A stretch of 64,000 nucleotides of DNA from Nitrospirota bacterium (GTDB taxonomy: Bacteria > Nitrospirota > Nitrospiria > Nitrospirales > Nitrospiraceae). The notes below the pieces were generated by a model that saw nothing but the letters and a program-made list of their open reading frames with translations, ran no database searches and had not been told where the DNA came from. The translations under genes were made by a program, and so were the position numbers. Shown here piece by piece: positions 51,473-60,512 of this stretch (the first letter of the stretch is position 1; each line of letters opens with the position of its first letter). The stretch is taken from the NCBI GenBank assembly GCA_016200355.1, contig JACQEY010000111.1, positions 1 to 64,000 on the forward strand, in the 5' to 3' direction.

Positions 51473-52503
51473 TTACTCGTCGTCGTGGCTCACGCCGCCT
51501 AACCCGATCACAGACGATCCGTGCTTGGCAATCAGCGCGTCCATCGTCTCGATGGCTTTTGTCCGCCGTTGGTTGAACAGCCCCGGAGGCGCAGGCGTCA
51601 AGGAGGAGAGCGCGAGCCCTGCCAGTCGGTACTCGGTGCCGGGGCGAAGAAGTTCCTGTAGCGCCTGTTGGACGGTCGGCCACATGTCGGGATCGTAGTT
51701 CAGCTGGTGCGGAAAGCGATGTTGCTTAGTCGTGATGGCGAAACGGGAGTTCTTCAGCTTCACCGTGCAGGATCCTGCGGCCAATCCTTCTTGTCGGAGA
51801 TCTCGCGCGAGGTCACGGAGAAATCCACGCAGGGTTCGCTCAAGAAAAGGACGATCGCGTGTGTCGCGTTCGAAGGTAGTCTCGTGGCTGAGGCTTTTGG
51901 ATTCTCGGTCGGCCACCACCGGTTCGTGGTCGATCCCTCGCGCCAACTCGCGAACCCAGTGGAGTCGCGTGCCGAAGATATGCCGCAAGGGTTGTTCCCA
52001 GCGTTGGTCCAACAGCTCGCCGATAGTCTTGAGCCCAAGCGGTTCCAGGCGCGCGGCGGTTTTGGGACCGATTCCCGGCAATGCACGCAGAGGCCTCGGG
52101 GCTAAGAATGCTTCTTCCGTACCGGGCGGGACTACCACCAATCCATCAGGCTTGTGACTGTCCGCGGCGATTTTGGCGACGGTCTTGCCGGTTGCGACGG
52201 CGATGGTGCAGCGCAATCCCGTGGCGTCGTACAGCGCATCCTTCGCGAGTTGTCCGAGTGAGTGAGGGTCAGGATGGCGGGTCTGGAGCTGTGTCGTGTC
52301 GGCATAGAATTCGTCGATGCTGCTCCATTCGGTGAGTGAGAATAATTGGTCGGTCACTAACTCGCTGCTGCGATAATTCCTCGCGGGGAGGAGCCACCGA
52401 CGGCCACCGGTTTGCCTGCAAGGCTTGGGTCAGCCAGGACGGCCGCTGAGGCGAACATCGCATCGACATCGCCGAACAGGATCTGGCGAGACCAGCGCAT
52501 CAT
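51473..52503 (-). pseudogene. dinB: DNA polymerase IV-like (DinB) gene with internal deletion and frame change
   Basis: N fragment 52503-52357 MMRWSRQILFGDVDAMFASAAVLADPSLAGKPVAVGGSSPRGIIAAAS*; then in another frame VTDQLFSLTEWSSIDEFYADTTQ...CTIAVATGKTVAKIAADSHKPDG...LPGIGPKTAARL. Confidence 0.85.
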
Positions 52504-52526
52504 CGAACATCGTCACAGGTCACAAG

Positions 52527-53246
52527 TCATTCGTCAATCGCAGAGAATGAAGGAGATGGCTTTCCTATGACTGGATCCTTAAAAGGAGAAAACGCTAGAT
52601 CCAGTTGTCCGTTCCGTCCAATCGCTACGGCAGTGGGGGGACGTTTCCTGTTTTCTACTGATGGCGCATGACCATTGACATGTGACGAGCCCAATTCCTG
52701 TAACGATCCCCGGCAGACACCGCAGTGGTGCCGCCGAGGCTGAATCGTTCTCCGCTGGCGTCGGTACAATCGGCCGCATTGCCGGCAGCGCCATGAAAAT
52801 CTCGCGAGGGCGAGCACTTCCTTTTGTAACGAATGGTAGATGGTGATGGCCAGTGTACCGCTCCGATTCATCTCGGTCATTTTGCGAAGAAAATCCGCTC
52901 CATGATTCGGCCGCCGCTTCAGGATGTCGTATTGCCATTGATGAATCATTTCGTGTGCCAGTGTATTGACAATCTCCTGTTCACCATACTCGCTCCGTTG
53001 GAGTACTTGCTGGAGCAAGGGGAGGGACAGGCGAATTTCGCGCTTGGTTGGCGGACGAAGACCCTCCTGATTTAGCCGTGGTCTCGGTCCTTGACGACTC
53101 ACGAACATGCCGACCGAGGAAGTTAACCGGCGGCTCCAGGCGAGATCGATCGGAGGTAGCAAACCTCCGAAGTAGCGGCCATTCAGTTCGCTCCACATCT
53201 GAGTCAGATGCTGCGAGGTCACCGGAGGAGATAGGCGTGGAGACAT
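52527..53246 (-). CDS. SprT-like zinc metalloprotease domain protein
   Basis: IVNTLAHEMIHQWQYD (HExxH), C-terminal zinc ribbon CRQCGRLYRR...CGVCRG. Confidence 0.88.
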   Translation of the reverse strand: MSPRLSPPVTSQHLTQMWSELNGRYFGGLLPPIDLAWSRRLTSSVGMFVSRQGPRPRLNQEGLRPPTKREIRLSLPLLQQVLQRSEYGEQEIVNTLAHEMIHQWQYDILKRRPNHGADFLRKMTEMNRSGTLAITIYHSLQKEVLALARFSWRCRQCGRLYRRQRRTIQPRRHHCGVCRGSLQELGSSHVNGHAPSVENRKRPPTAVAIGRNGQLDLAFSPFKDPVIGKPSPSFSAIDE

Positions 53247-53256
53247 GCGAAGGGGA

Positions 53257-54183
53257 TCACCCCAATTCTTCGTGCACAGCCGCTGCTAACAACGGCACCA
53301 TGATTTCGTGGTGGCCGATCAGGGAGTAGCCTTTTCCGCCCTTCTGGGTCGGCCGACGTACCACGTTAGTGAGCGGGCGGTAGTGAGCCAGGAAGTCCAT
53401 GTCCACGGTCGTAATGTTGGTCAGATCATGACCAAGGTTGCGCCCCAGCGACACAGTTTTGAGGAAGACTTCCGGCAAAATGACGGCAGAGCCGAGATTG
53501 AGGTACACGCCTCCCTCCATCCCTGATACAACAGCCGCAAGCCGTCGAAAGTCCAGCAGCGAGGTTGCGCCAATGGCAGAGCCGTCCGCGGCAGGATGCA
53601 TATGGATAATGTCGGTACCGATCGCGACGTGCACGGTCACTGGAATGCCGAGTTTCGCGCCGGTCGCCAGGATGCTCGTCTCACGATGGGGGAATTGTCC
53701 CTGGCGCCGGTTGATGTAGTGGCCGACGGATTCGCCGAGCCCCTCGCGATCGTGAGCCCCTCGGACAATCGCCTCGTTCAGCATGCGACCAGTTTCTTCC
53801 GCCATCCCGAAGCGTCCCTCGTCAATCTCCGCATCGACTTCCTCCGATGTATGCCCCATGAGCGCCAATTCAAAATCGTGGATGATCCCAGCTCCGTTCA
53901 TGGCCACTGCCGAGACAATCCCTTGCTGCATAAGGTCCGTGAGAATCGGACTTAATCCGACCTTGATGACGTGGGCACCGAGTCCCACGATGACGGGCCG
54001 GCCTTTGCGATGAGCCTTCACGATGGCTTTGGCGACGGCTCGCAAGGTTTTCACGCCAAGGATATCAGGCAGCGAGCGATAGAATTGGCTGAAGCTGCCC
54101 CCCCGGCGCCAGGGGCCTGCAAAATCGGAAACACGGACCTTGCTGTGCCGTTTCTTGAGCGGATAGGTTGTGAGATCCGTCAC
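53257..54183 (-). CDS. Deoxyhypusine synthase-family protein
   Basis: FAGPWRRGGSFSQFYRSLPDILGVKTLRAVAKAI; VIVGLGAHVIKVGLSPIL; MNGAGIIHDFELALMG. Start uncertain (GTG proposed). Confidence 0.8.
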   Translation of the reverse strand: MTDLTTYPLKKRHSKVRVSDFAGPWRRGGSFSQFYRSLPDILGVKTLRAVAKAIVKAHRKGRPVIVGLGAHVIKVGLSPILTDLMQQGIVSAVAMNGAGIIHDFELALMGHTSEEVDAEIDEGRFGMAEETGRMLNEAIVRGAHDREGLGESVGHYINRRQGQFPHRETSILATGAKLGIPVTVHVAIGTDIIHMHPAADGSAIGATSLLDFRRLAAVVSGMEGGVYLNLGSAVILPEVFLKTVSLGRNLGHDLTNITTVDMDFLAHYRPLTNVVRRPTQKGGKGYSLIGHHEIMVPLLAAAVHEELG

Positions 54184-54232
54184 ATTGATCGGCGGGATCA
54201 GGCTCGGAGTTGTGACGGGAGGCCGCTGCCGG

Positions 54233-54811
54233 TCAGGAGGCTTTGCCAAGGAGCTGTTCCTCGATGAGTTCACACAGGATGTGGCCGAGCGTGATGTGAC
54301 TTTCTTGAATGCGAGCCGTGACCGTCGAGGGCACGACGAACGGATATTCCACAAGACCAGCCAGTTTCCCGCCGGTCCCTCCGGTCCAGCCAATGGTGGT
54401 GAGTCCACAGATCCGCGCAGCCGCCACACCTTTCAACACGTTGGGTGAATTGCCGCTGGTGCTGATAGCGATGGCGACATCGCCCTTCTGGCCATGGGCG
54501 CGGATCTGGCGGGCAAAGAGTTCTTCGAAACCGTAGTCGTTAGCGATGCAGGTAATGGCGGCGATGTCGGTGGCGAGGGCGATGGCTGGGAGCGGGTCCC
54601 GCTCCCGTTTATAGCGGCCGACAAACTCGGCGGCGATATGGGCCGCATCAGTGGCGCTTCCACCGTTGCCGAAGAGTAACACTTTTCGGCCTTCGCGAAA
54701 GGCCGTGGCCATCAGCTTTACGATCTGTACGATGCGATCGGCGTGCTCGCGCGCAAACTGTTGCTTGACGGTTGCGCTGTCGGCAAACGCACTGAGTACA
54801 CGCTCTTTCAT
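54233..54811 (-). CDS. gmhA: Phosphoheptose isomerase (SIS domain)
   Basis: LLFGNGGSATDAAHIAAEFVGRYKRERDPLPAIAL, ISTSGNSPNVL. Confidence 0.93.
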   Translation of the reverse strand: MKERVLSAFADSATVKQQFAREHADRIVQIVKLMATAFREGRKVLLFGNGGSATDAAHIAAEFVGRYKRERDPLPAIALATDIAAITCIANDYGFEELFARQIRAHGQKGDVAIAISTSGNSPNVLKGVAAARICGLTTIGWTGGTGGKLAGLVEYPFVVPSTVTARIQESHITLGHILCELIEEQLLGKAS

Positions 54812-54866
54812 GGGAAGCGATTTTAGGCAACCTGCTGTCACCTGTCAAACGTTACTCGCCGGCTGG

Positions 54867-55805
54867 TTACGATTTCGTTGTGGTGGCTGGACCTATCTGC
54901 CGCATGGCGTTCATCGCGACGGCGATCATGGAGCCAACGTCGGAGACCGATGCCGGCAGGATGAGGGTATTGGTCGTTTTCGCCAACTCTCCAAACTTCG
55001 TGATGTACTGCTCCGCCACGCGAAGCTGAACGGCTTCCTGGCCTCCCGGCACTCGAATTGTTTCTGCGACCTTGCGCAGCCCTTCGGCGGTGGCTTGGGC
55101 AATGGCGAGGATGGCTGCAGCCGCTCCATCTGCCTCGTTGATCTGCTGCTGCTTCTTCGCCTCGGAGGCTTTGATGACTTGCTGTTTCTCTCCCTCGGCC
55201 TGATTGATCGCCGCGTCGCGCTCGCCCTCGGACGTGAGAATCACCGCCCGCTTTTCCCGCTCCGCGCGCATCTGCTTTTCCATCGCATCCAGCACGCCCT
55301 TCGGCGGGGTGATATTCTTGATTTCATACCGGAGGACTTTGACGCCCCAAGGATCCGAGGCCTTATCGAGTTCATTCACCACCTGGATATTGATGTTGGT
55401 CCGTTCCTCAAACGTCCGATCGAGCTCGATCTTGCCGATCTCGCTCCTCAGTGTGGTCTGGCCAAGCTGGATCAGAGCGAAATTATAGTCGCTGATGCCA
55501 TAGGACGCGCGCTGAGGGTTCAAGACCTTGAGGTATAAGATGCCGTCTACTGAGACCTGCACGTTATCGCGCGTGATACAGACCTGCTCGGGAATATCGA
55601 TGGCCGTTTCCTTGAGCGAATGTTTGTAACGAATGCGGTCGATGAAGGGGAGGAGAATGTGAAACCCCGCATCCAGCGTGGCTGCATATTTACCGAGTCG
55701 CTCGACCACATAGGCACTTTGCTGCGGGACCACCACGGCGGTCTTGGCGATGATAATCAGCACCAGCACAGCCAGCAACAGCACGACAAATAGTCCGCCG
55801 CTCAT
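54867..55805 (-). CDS. SPFH/band-7 stomatin-like protein
   Basis: VPQQSAYVVERLGKYAATLDAGFHILLPFIDRI; DPWGVKVLRYEIKNITPPKGVLDAM. Confidence 0.95.
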   Translation of the reverse strand: MSGGLFVVLLLAVLVLIIIAKTAVVVPQQSAYVVERLGKYAATLDAGFHILLPFIDRIRYKHSLKETAIDIPEQVCITRDNVQVSVDGILYLKVLNPQRASYGISDYNFALIQLGQTTLRSEIGKIELDRTFEERTNINIQVVNELDKASDPWGVKVLRYEIKNITPPKGVLDAMEKQMRAEREKRAVILTSEGERDAAINQAEGEKQQVIKASEAKKQQQINEADGAAAAILAIAQATAEGLRKVAETIRVPGGQEAVQLRVAEQYITKFGELAKTTNTLILPASVSDVGSMIAVAMNAMRQIGPATTTKS

Positions 55806-55848
55806 CGCTACGTCCTCCATAGTTGTTGGCCTTCTAAGCTGTTCTCAG

Positions 55849-56286
55849 TCATTCAGCAGTAATCCACAGGGTGAGCCCTTCGACCCGCTCAACCTTGCAG
55901 CGTTGGTTTTTTTTCAAGAGAGCGGGCCCGGCATTATGGGCGGTCCAGGTGGTGCCGCGCAGTTCCGCCTTGCCGGTGCCACCCGGCGCCAGATCCTCGA
56001 GCGGGATTGCGGTTTCGCCTCCCATCGAATCTACGGCAGGGGTCTCGACCTCCTGCGTCTTGATCCAGGCCAACAACGGTCCGCGAAAGACGAGCAGTGA
56101 CAGAATTGCAAGTCCTGAAAACAAGAGCCACTGGATCCATTCCGCCTGGGCGAACCCCAGGCCGGTCACGCTGCCAACGATCAGAGCAGCCAGCCCAAAG
56201 AAGAGAATATAGAAGCCTCCGGGTGTGGCCATTTCGACGCCGAGTAGCACGAGGCCGAGGAGCATCCAATACCACCAGATCATCAA
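55849..56286 (-). CDS. NfeD family protein
   Basis: Paired with the SPFH gene; membrane N-terminus, OB-like C-terminus GKAELRGTTWTAHNAG. Confidence 0.9.
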   Translation of the reverse strand: MMIWWYWMLLGLVLLGVEMATPGGFYILFFGLAALIVGSVTGLGFAQAEWIQWLLFSGLAILSLLVFRGPLLAWIKTQEVETPAVDSMGGETAIPLEDLAPGGTGKAELRGTTWTAHNAGPALLKKNQRCKVERVEGLTLWITAE

Positions 56287-56433
56287 GGGACCTCTTCTAC
56301 GGTTCGAAAGGTCTGCAAGGAGCGGGAGATCGTCATGAAAGTCTAAGCGCGTTTCCGTAGACCGTCAAGCAGAAGGCGCATTACCCGGCCATGAATTGAT
56401 CGCTCAGTGCGGTGATGACTCATAGGGCGGGGG

Positions 56434-56535
56434 AAAAGCCTTCCCGGCAAGGCCGCAGCGAGCGAAAGGCCGATGCGTACTTCGGTCCGTACGTTGAGGC
56501 CTTGAGCGAAGCGAGAACGAAGCCGGAAGGATTTT
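56434..56535. repeat. REP-like palindromic element abutting the CARF gene
   Basis: Arms AAAAGCCTTCCCGGC / GCCGGAAGGATTTT, core GGCCGCAGCGAGCGAAAGGCCGATGCGTAC...GTACGTTGAGGCCTTGAGCGAAGCGAGAAC. Confidence 0.8.
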
Positions 56536-56564
56536 ACGCCGTCCTATGTTATAGTCCGCGCGCA

Positions 56565-57821
56565 ATGGCGCACGACCAACCAGTCAAAGCCTTAGTGCTC
56601 GCGCTCACCGACCATGCGGCGGCGGCAGTCTATTCGATCAATCGTCTGCAGCCGGATTCGCTCTGCTTCGTGTTGCCTGAAGGGGCGAAGTCGCTCGTAG
56701 AATCCGAGGTCCAGCCGAAGATCGAGCACATGCCTAGACGGTGGGATTGGGTGATCCTCGCAGAGACCGGCGAATTTGTCAGCTGTTATCAGACGCTCGC
56801 ACGGACACTTCCGGAGATGTTGCGTACATGGGAGGTGCAGCCAGGCGAACTCGTCGTCGATGTGACCGGGGCCACTCCGGCCATAGCTGGCGCACTGACG
56901 CTGGCTACCTTGTCTCTCAGTTCGCGGATCGTGTCGCTCGTGCCGGCACGAGAGGGACAGGAGGGGGATAGAATTGATATTGCCGGACAGCCGTTCGTAT
57001 GGACGCAGGGAAATCCCTGGGATGAGGCGGCTTCCGTTTCACGCCGCGAGGGCTGTGAGCTGTTCAATCGGAGATTGTTTGCCGCATCGGCGAAGCTCTT
57101 CCGCGAGGTCGAAGCGCGGGTGAGCGGCGGGCAGAAACCGCTCTATCGGGCCTTTGCAGACCTGGCTGACGGCTACGACCTGTGGGAGCGATTTCACTAT
57201 CGTCAAGCCTGGGAGAAACTCAGGGCTGCTATAAAGGCTTTCGAAATGGCGTCTCTGTGGGGCGGACCACCAGGACTCACGTCGCTGTTACCGGCCATCA
57301 AAGCGAACGCGGGATTCTTGGAAAAGCTCGTCCTGGACCCTGCTCCCGTGAAAGACCTGCAGGCCCACGACCTGCTGGCCCATGCAGGCCGACGACTGCA
57401 TGGTCTGCACGACTCGGAAGCCGCGATGGTCTCGCTCGTGCGTGCGCTCGAAGCCTTCGCTCAACGACAACTGTTCAAACAATACCAGATCAAAACCTGG
57501 GACGTGCAGCCGGAGCAATTGCCGCAGGCGCTGCGAGAAACCTGTCGATCGTGTTGGCTGGAAGATCTCGATGGCAAGTACAAGCTGCCCTTGCAGGCAC
57601 AGTTTCGAGCGCTGGCCGGATTGGGTGACCAGATAGGTCAAGCCTTTTTGCGCGAGTGGCCGACGATGAAACCCCTGCTCGATGCCGCCAATCATGCTGT
57701 ACTCGGCCACGGCTTCGAGCCAGTCAAAGCCGAGCGGGTGCAACAGCTGTACGACGTGGTCGTCAAGCTATCAGGCGTCAGTGAAGCGTCGCTGCCGAAG
57801 TTTCCGATGCTGAGCCTCTAG
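56565..57821 (+). CDS. CARF-domain Cas02710/TIGR02710-like protein, stand-alone
   Basis: Rossmann/CARF-like LALTDHAAAAVYSINRLQPDSLCFVLPE...LVVDVTGATPAIAGALTLATL; C-terminal DLLAHAGRRLHGLHDSEAAMVSLVRALEAFAQRQLFKQYQIKTWDV resembles the Cas02710 helical region. Start placed after the repeat. Confidence 0.75.
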   Translation: MAHDQPVKALVLALTDHAAAAVYSINRLQPDSLCFVLPEGAKSLVESEVQPKIEHMPRRWDWVILAETGEFVSCYQTLARTLPEMLRTWEVQPGELVVDVTGATPAIAGALTLATLSLSSRIVSLVPAREGQEGDRIDIAGQPFVWTQGNPWDEAASVSRREGCELFNRRLFAASAKLFREVEARVSGGQKPLYRAFADLADGYDLWERFHYRQAWEKLRAAIKAFEMASLWGGPPGLTSLLPAIKANAGFLEKLVLDPAPVKDLQAHDLLAHAGRRLHGLHDSEAAMVSLVRALEAFAQRQLFKQYQIKTWDVQPEQLPQALRETCRSCWLEDLDGKYKLPLQAQFRALAGLGDQIGQAFLREWPTMKPLLDAANHAVLGHGFEPVKAERVQQLYDVVVKLSGVSEASLPKFPMLSL

Positions 57822-57826
57822 TGAAG

Positions 57827-57964
57827 CGTCGTTCGTGAAGCGTATCTCGTTTGAAGAAGGATCGACGAAGTGAAATGGACAAGATACGAAACTTTCGCGA
57901 TCTCGAGGTGTGGAAACTAGGGAAGGGAATAACGGCTCTGACGAGATACGCTTCACGAACGACG
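57827..57964. repeat. Inverted-repeat element with perfect 24-bp arms
   Basis: CGTCGTTCGTGAAGCGTATCTCGT (57827-57850) and its exact reverse complement ACGAGATACGCTTCACGAACGACG (57941-57964). Confidence 0.92.
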
Positions 57965-57982
57965 AGATACGATGGAAGTTAG
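57875..57982 (+). pseudogene. N-terminal remnant of a four-helix-bundle (S23/IVP-like) protein gene
   Basis: MDKIRNFRDLEVWKLGKGI... matches the characteristic N-terminus (FRDLEVW) of that family; the remainder is lost. Confidence 0.65.
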
Positions 57983-58373
57983 GATCTACTACGAAGATAC
58001 CGACTGCGGCGGGATGGTGTACTATGGGAACTATCTCAAGTATTTCGAGCGGGCGCGGACGCAGTATCTCGAAGAGCGAGGGTTGTCGGTGGCCGGGCTC
58101 ATGAAGGAAGGCACGGTGTTTGTCGTGGTCCATGCAGAAGTAGATTACCGATCTCCAGCCCGCTATGGCGACAGGCTGATCGTCGAGACGGTTGTCTCTG
58201 ATATGACGGCAGCGTCCTTCACGTTTTCGCACGTGATCCGAGAGCGGGAGAGCCGGCGTGTGGTCGTTGAAGGATTGGCCAGGTTGGCGGCAACGGATGG
58301 AAATGGAAAAGTGAAGCGCCTCGACAAGGCGATGGTCGCCGTATTACAATCGGGGCCTGCAAGGAGTCACTAA
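57972..58373 (+). CDS. ybgC: YbgC/4-hydroxybenzoyl-CoA-type acyl-CoA thioesterase
   Basis: RIYYEDTDCGGMVYYGNYLKYFERARTQYL. Confidence 0.93.
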   Translation: MEVRIYYEDTDCGGMVYYGNYLKYFERARTQYLEERGLSVAGLMKEGTVFVVVHAEVDYRSPARYGDRLIVETVVSDMTAASFTFSHVIRERESRRVVVEGLARLAATDGNGKVKRLDKAMVAVLQSGPARSH

Positions 58374-58526
58374 ATGGAAACGGAGTGGGTGGGTTTTGGA
58401 TGGGCAGGGATCGGAAGCTGGCTCATCATGGCCGGCTGGACAATCGGTTTAGCCATACTTGCCTGGTGGTTTTACATGCCAAATCCGATGGCTAAAGATG
58501 GCAAGAAGGACAAGAAGAAGTCGTAA
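58374..58526 (+). CDS. Small single-TM protein (50 aa)
   Basis: METEWVGFGWAGIGSWLIMAGWTIGLAILAWWFYMPNPMAKDGKKDKKKS; starts right after the ybgC stop; absent from ORF track. Confidence 0.6.
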   Translation: METEWVGFGWAGIGSWLIMAGWTIGLAILAWWFYMPNPMAKDGKKDKKKS

Positions 58527-58576
58527 CCCAACTGTACGTATTCCCCTCCAGTGTAATCCTCGCCATTGCAAGAGTT

Positions 58577-58628
58577 ATCCAATATGAAGGGGCTCATCGG
58601 TCGCCTACCGTCAGCTCTCTGGTTGGAC
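58577..58628 (-). other. Weak candidate attC site
   Basis: Minus strand GTCCAAC (overlaps 3' end of the 58611 gene) ... ATTGGAT. Confidence 0.3.
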
Positions 58629-59051
58629 TTGTTTATCGCGTATGTGCTGGTTTAGCGCCACGCCGAGTTCTTGGCACCTATTCATAAGGCCTTCATAGGA
58701 CTTGAGGTTGGCGTTGTACTCGGCCATCGGATACTTGCTGAGATCGCCGTGGCTCTTCTCGTAAAACCGCCTGCAGATCTCCCGGAGGGCCTGGATCGCT
58801 TCGAGCAACGCAGTCATGTATTGGTAATTCTCCGAAACCCCTGACTCTGCCTTCACTGCCGATGAGATACCAGCCAGCTTGGAGGCCAACCGATCGAGAT
58901 CCTTAAAGTGAGCCCCAAAGTCCGTGGCCTTGAACAGCCCTGGAATTGGGAGTGTCTTGCGCCATGAAAACTTAAAGATCGCGTCATGAATGGCGGCGTA
59001 CTCGCCAAGAATGGCATTCGTTCGAATCAGCTCATCAGGAAGGTCCGGCAA
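58611..59051 (-). CDS. Hypothetical protein, putative integron cassette ORF
   Basis: Intact 146 aa ORF between attC-like sites. Confidence 0.7.
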   Translation of the reverse strand: MPDLPDELIRTNAILGEYAAIHDAIFKFSWRKTLPIPGLFKATDFGAHFKDLDRLASKLAGISSAVKAESGVSENYQYMTALLEAIQALREICRRFYEKSHGDLSKYPMAEYNANLKSYEGLMNRCQELGVALNQHIRDKQVQPES

Positions 59052-59062
59052 GTGTCACCTGC

Positions 59063-59133
59063 GCCTACCGACCCTAGCTCAGGAGTCCGGCCCTTGAGGA
59101 GCGTGGAGGGTGTCCATAGCGCAATGGTTGGAT
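59063..59133 (-). other. Candidate attC site
   Basis: Minus strand ATCCAAC ... GGTAGGC, followed by the 59051 start codon; flank shares CTGCAGCGAATC with 60165-60180. Confidence 0.5.
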
Positions 59134-59149
59134 TCGCTGCAGCACAGGG

Positions 59150-59356
59150 TTACGAGGCATCTTGTCTATCTTGTTTCCAAGCTCTCCAAGCAAAGAAAAA
59201 CCCCACCGGCGCGCTGAGGATGCAAATCACTGCCAGAAGAGACGATTCTGCGGCCAGCCACCCTCCAAGGGCGGTATAGATAGTTGATCCGCCGAAGTAG
59301 ACATACCAAGGGATCCCGCGCTTTTTTTTCAAAGGTGTGTCGGGTTGCGATGACAT
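59150..59356 (-). CDS. Small membrane protein, putative integron cassette ORF
   Basis: 68 aa; start codon lies about 25 bp downstream of GTTAGAC on the minus strand. Confidence 0.65.
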   Translation of the reverse strand: MSSQPDTPLKKKRGIPWYVYFGGSTIYTALGGWLAAESSLLAVICILSAPVGFFFAWRAWKQDRQDAS

Positions 59357-59381
59357 GGGAGTGCCTCTCTGCGTCGGTGCT

Positions 59382-59606
59382 GTCTAACTATGAATTATCT
59401 GATTCCGTATAACAAGCCACCTATTCTGGAACGCCGGATAAGGCTCTTGAGCAGGATGCTGAAAACGTCCACCACCAGCATTCTTGCGTCGCTCTCACCG
59501 TGAAACGTCAGACGTGAAGGGTGAAACGTAGATTGCCGAGTGATCTTCCTCCGAATCGTTTCACGTTTAACGATTCACGTCTCACGAATCGCCGGACAGG
59601 TTAGCC
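59382..59606 (-). other. Candidate attC site enlarged by a repeat insertion
   Basis: Minus strand GGCTAAC (59600-59606, right after the YcxB-like stop) ... GTTAGAC (59382-59388); contains the inverted-repeat and REP-like sequence in between. Confidence 0.45.
59499..59590. repeat. TTCACG-type inverted-repeat element
   Basis: CGTGAAACGTCAGACGTGAAGGGTGAAACGT ... CGTTTCACGTTTAACGATTCACGTCTCACG. Confidence 0.65.
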
Positions 59607-60095
59607 ATCCACTTTGCCGCCTGCGGCACGAACACACTGCACAATATAGGCCTGCGTTTCTGGTGATAAGCATGCGAGCGGCAACGTGGTGAACTGCGCC
59701 TTGGAGTACAACAACAACCACACGCTTGGAAACTGCCACAACTCTTTGACCGCGGACCACTGAAGTGTGGTCGTGCCGATGTCCGAACTCATGGTGAACG
59801 AGGATTCGTCAGCACGGAACATGGCTCGAGGCTGGCCCATCTGGCGGAACTTGTGCAGCGATCTACGATAGTGAACGACATAGACAACTATGGCGAATGC
59901 GATGCCCACCAACAGCACGGCTGCAAGACCACCGATAATCCACGAGGACTGGCCTAGCGCCACGAGTACGACGAGACCGAGCGCGGCGATCAAGAGTGCA
60001 ACAAAGAAACCGATACCGACCGATCGGTGCCAAAACCCAAACACGGCTTGACGCAGCAGCGACTCGCTATAAATGAGCGTGGTCTCGTGGGGCAT
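59601..60095 (-). CDS. YcxB-like membrane protein, putative integron cassette ORF
   Basis: Two TM helices then FRADESSFTMSSDIGTTTLQWSAVKELWQFPSVWLLLYSKAQFTTLP. Confidence 0.75.
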   Translation of the reverse strand: MPHETTLIYSESLLRQAVFGFWHRSVGIGFFVALLIAALGLVVLVALGQSSWIIGGLAAVLLVGIAFAIVVYVVHYRRSLHKFRQMGQPRAMFRADESSFTMSSDIGTTTLQWSAVKELWQFPSVWLLLYSKAQFTTLPLACLSPETQAYIVQCVRAAGGKVDG

Positions 60096-60108
60096 GGTAG
60101 CTACCATC

Positions 60109-60171
60109 GATCCAAACTCAGCGACCCCGCCCACGAGGGGCATAGATGGCTATCACAGCACATTGACTTGA
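60109..60171 (-). other. Degenerate attC-like site
   Basis: GCGGGGTCGCTGAGTTTGGAT just 5' of the YcxB-like start; related to 59063-59133 through CTGCAGCGAATC. Confidence 0.3.
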
Positions 60172-60512
60172 TTCGCTGCAGCGCATGGCTATGCTTGGTC
60201 GTCATGTCTTCAATTTACCAACACAAAGTGATGGAATGCTACTGCCCCTTCCATGTCGCAGTAACGTAGGGAGGTGAATGCAAAATGGTCGACTGGAACG
60301 ATCTGTTGGGCGAGAACGTTACTTATTCAATGACCCCGTAGAGGGGGCTGGAGCGTGGCCGATGCAAAACTCGAAACCGGGGACATGCTGAATTTCTGAC
60401 GGCAGTTGATCAAGACTTCCGCTGAGAGTCCTCCAGTGACAGAGGTCAGCGCTGAAGGTGGGCGTGCGTCCTGTCGTCAGGCAAATCAATAGTTGATGGA
60501 ATCTCTATCAGT

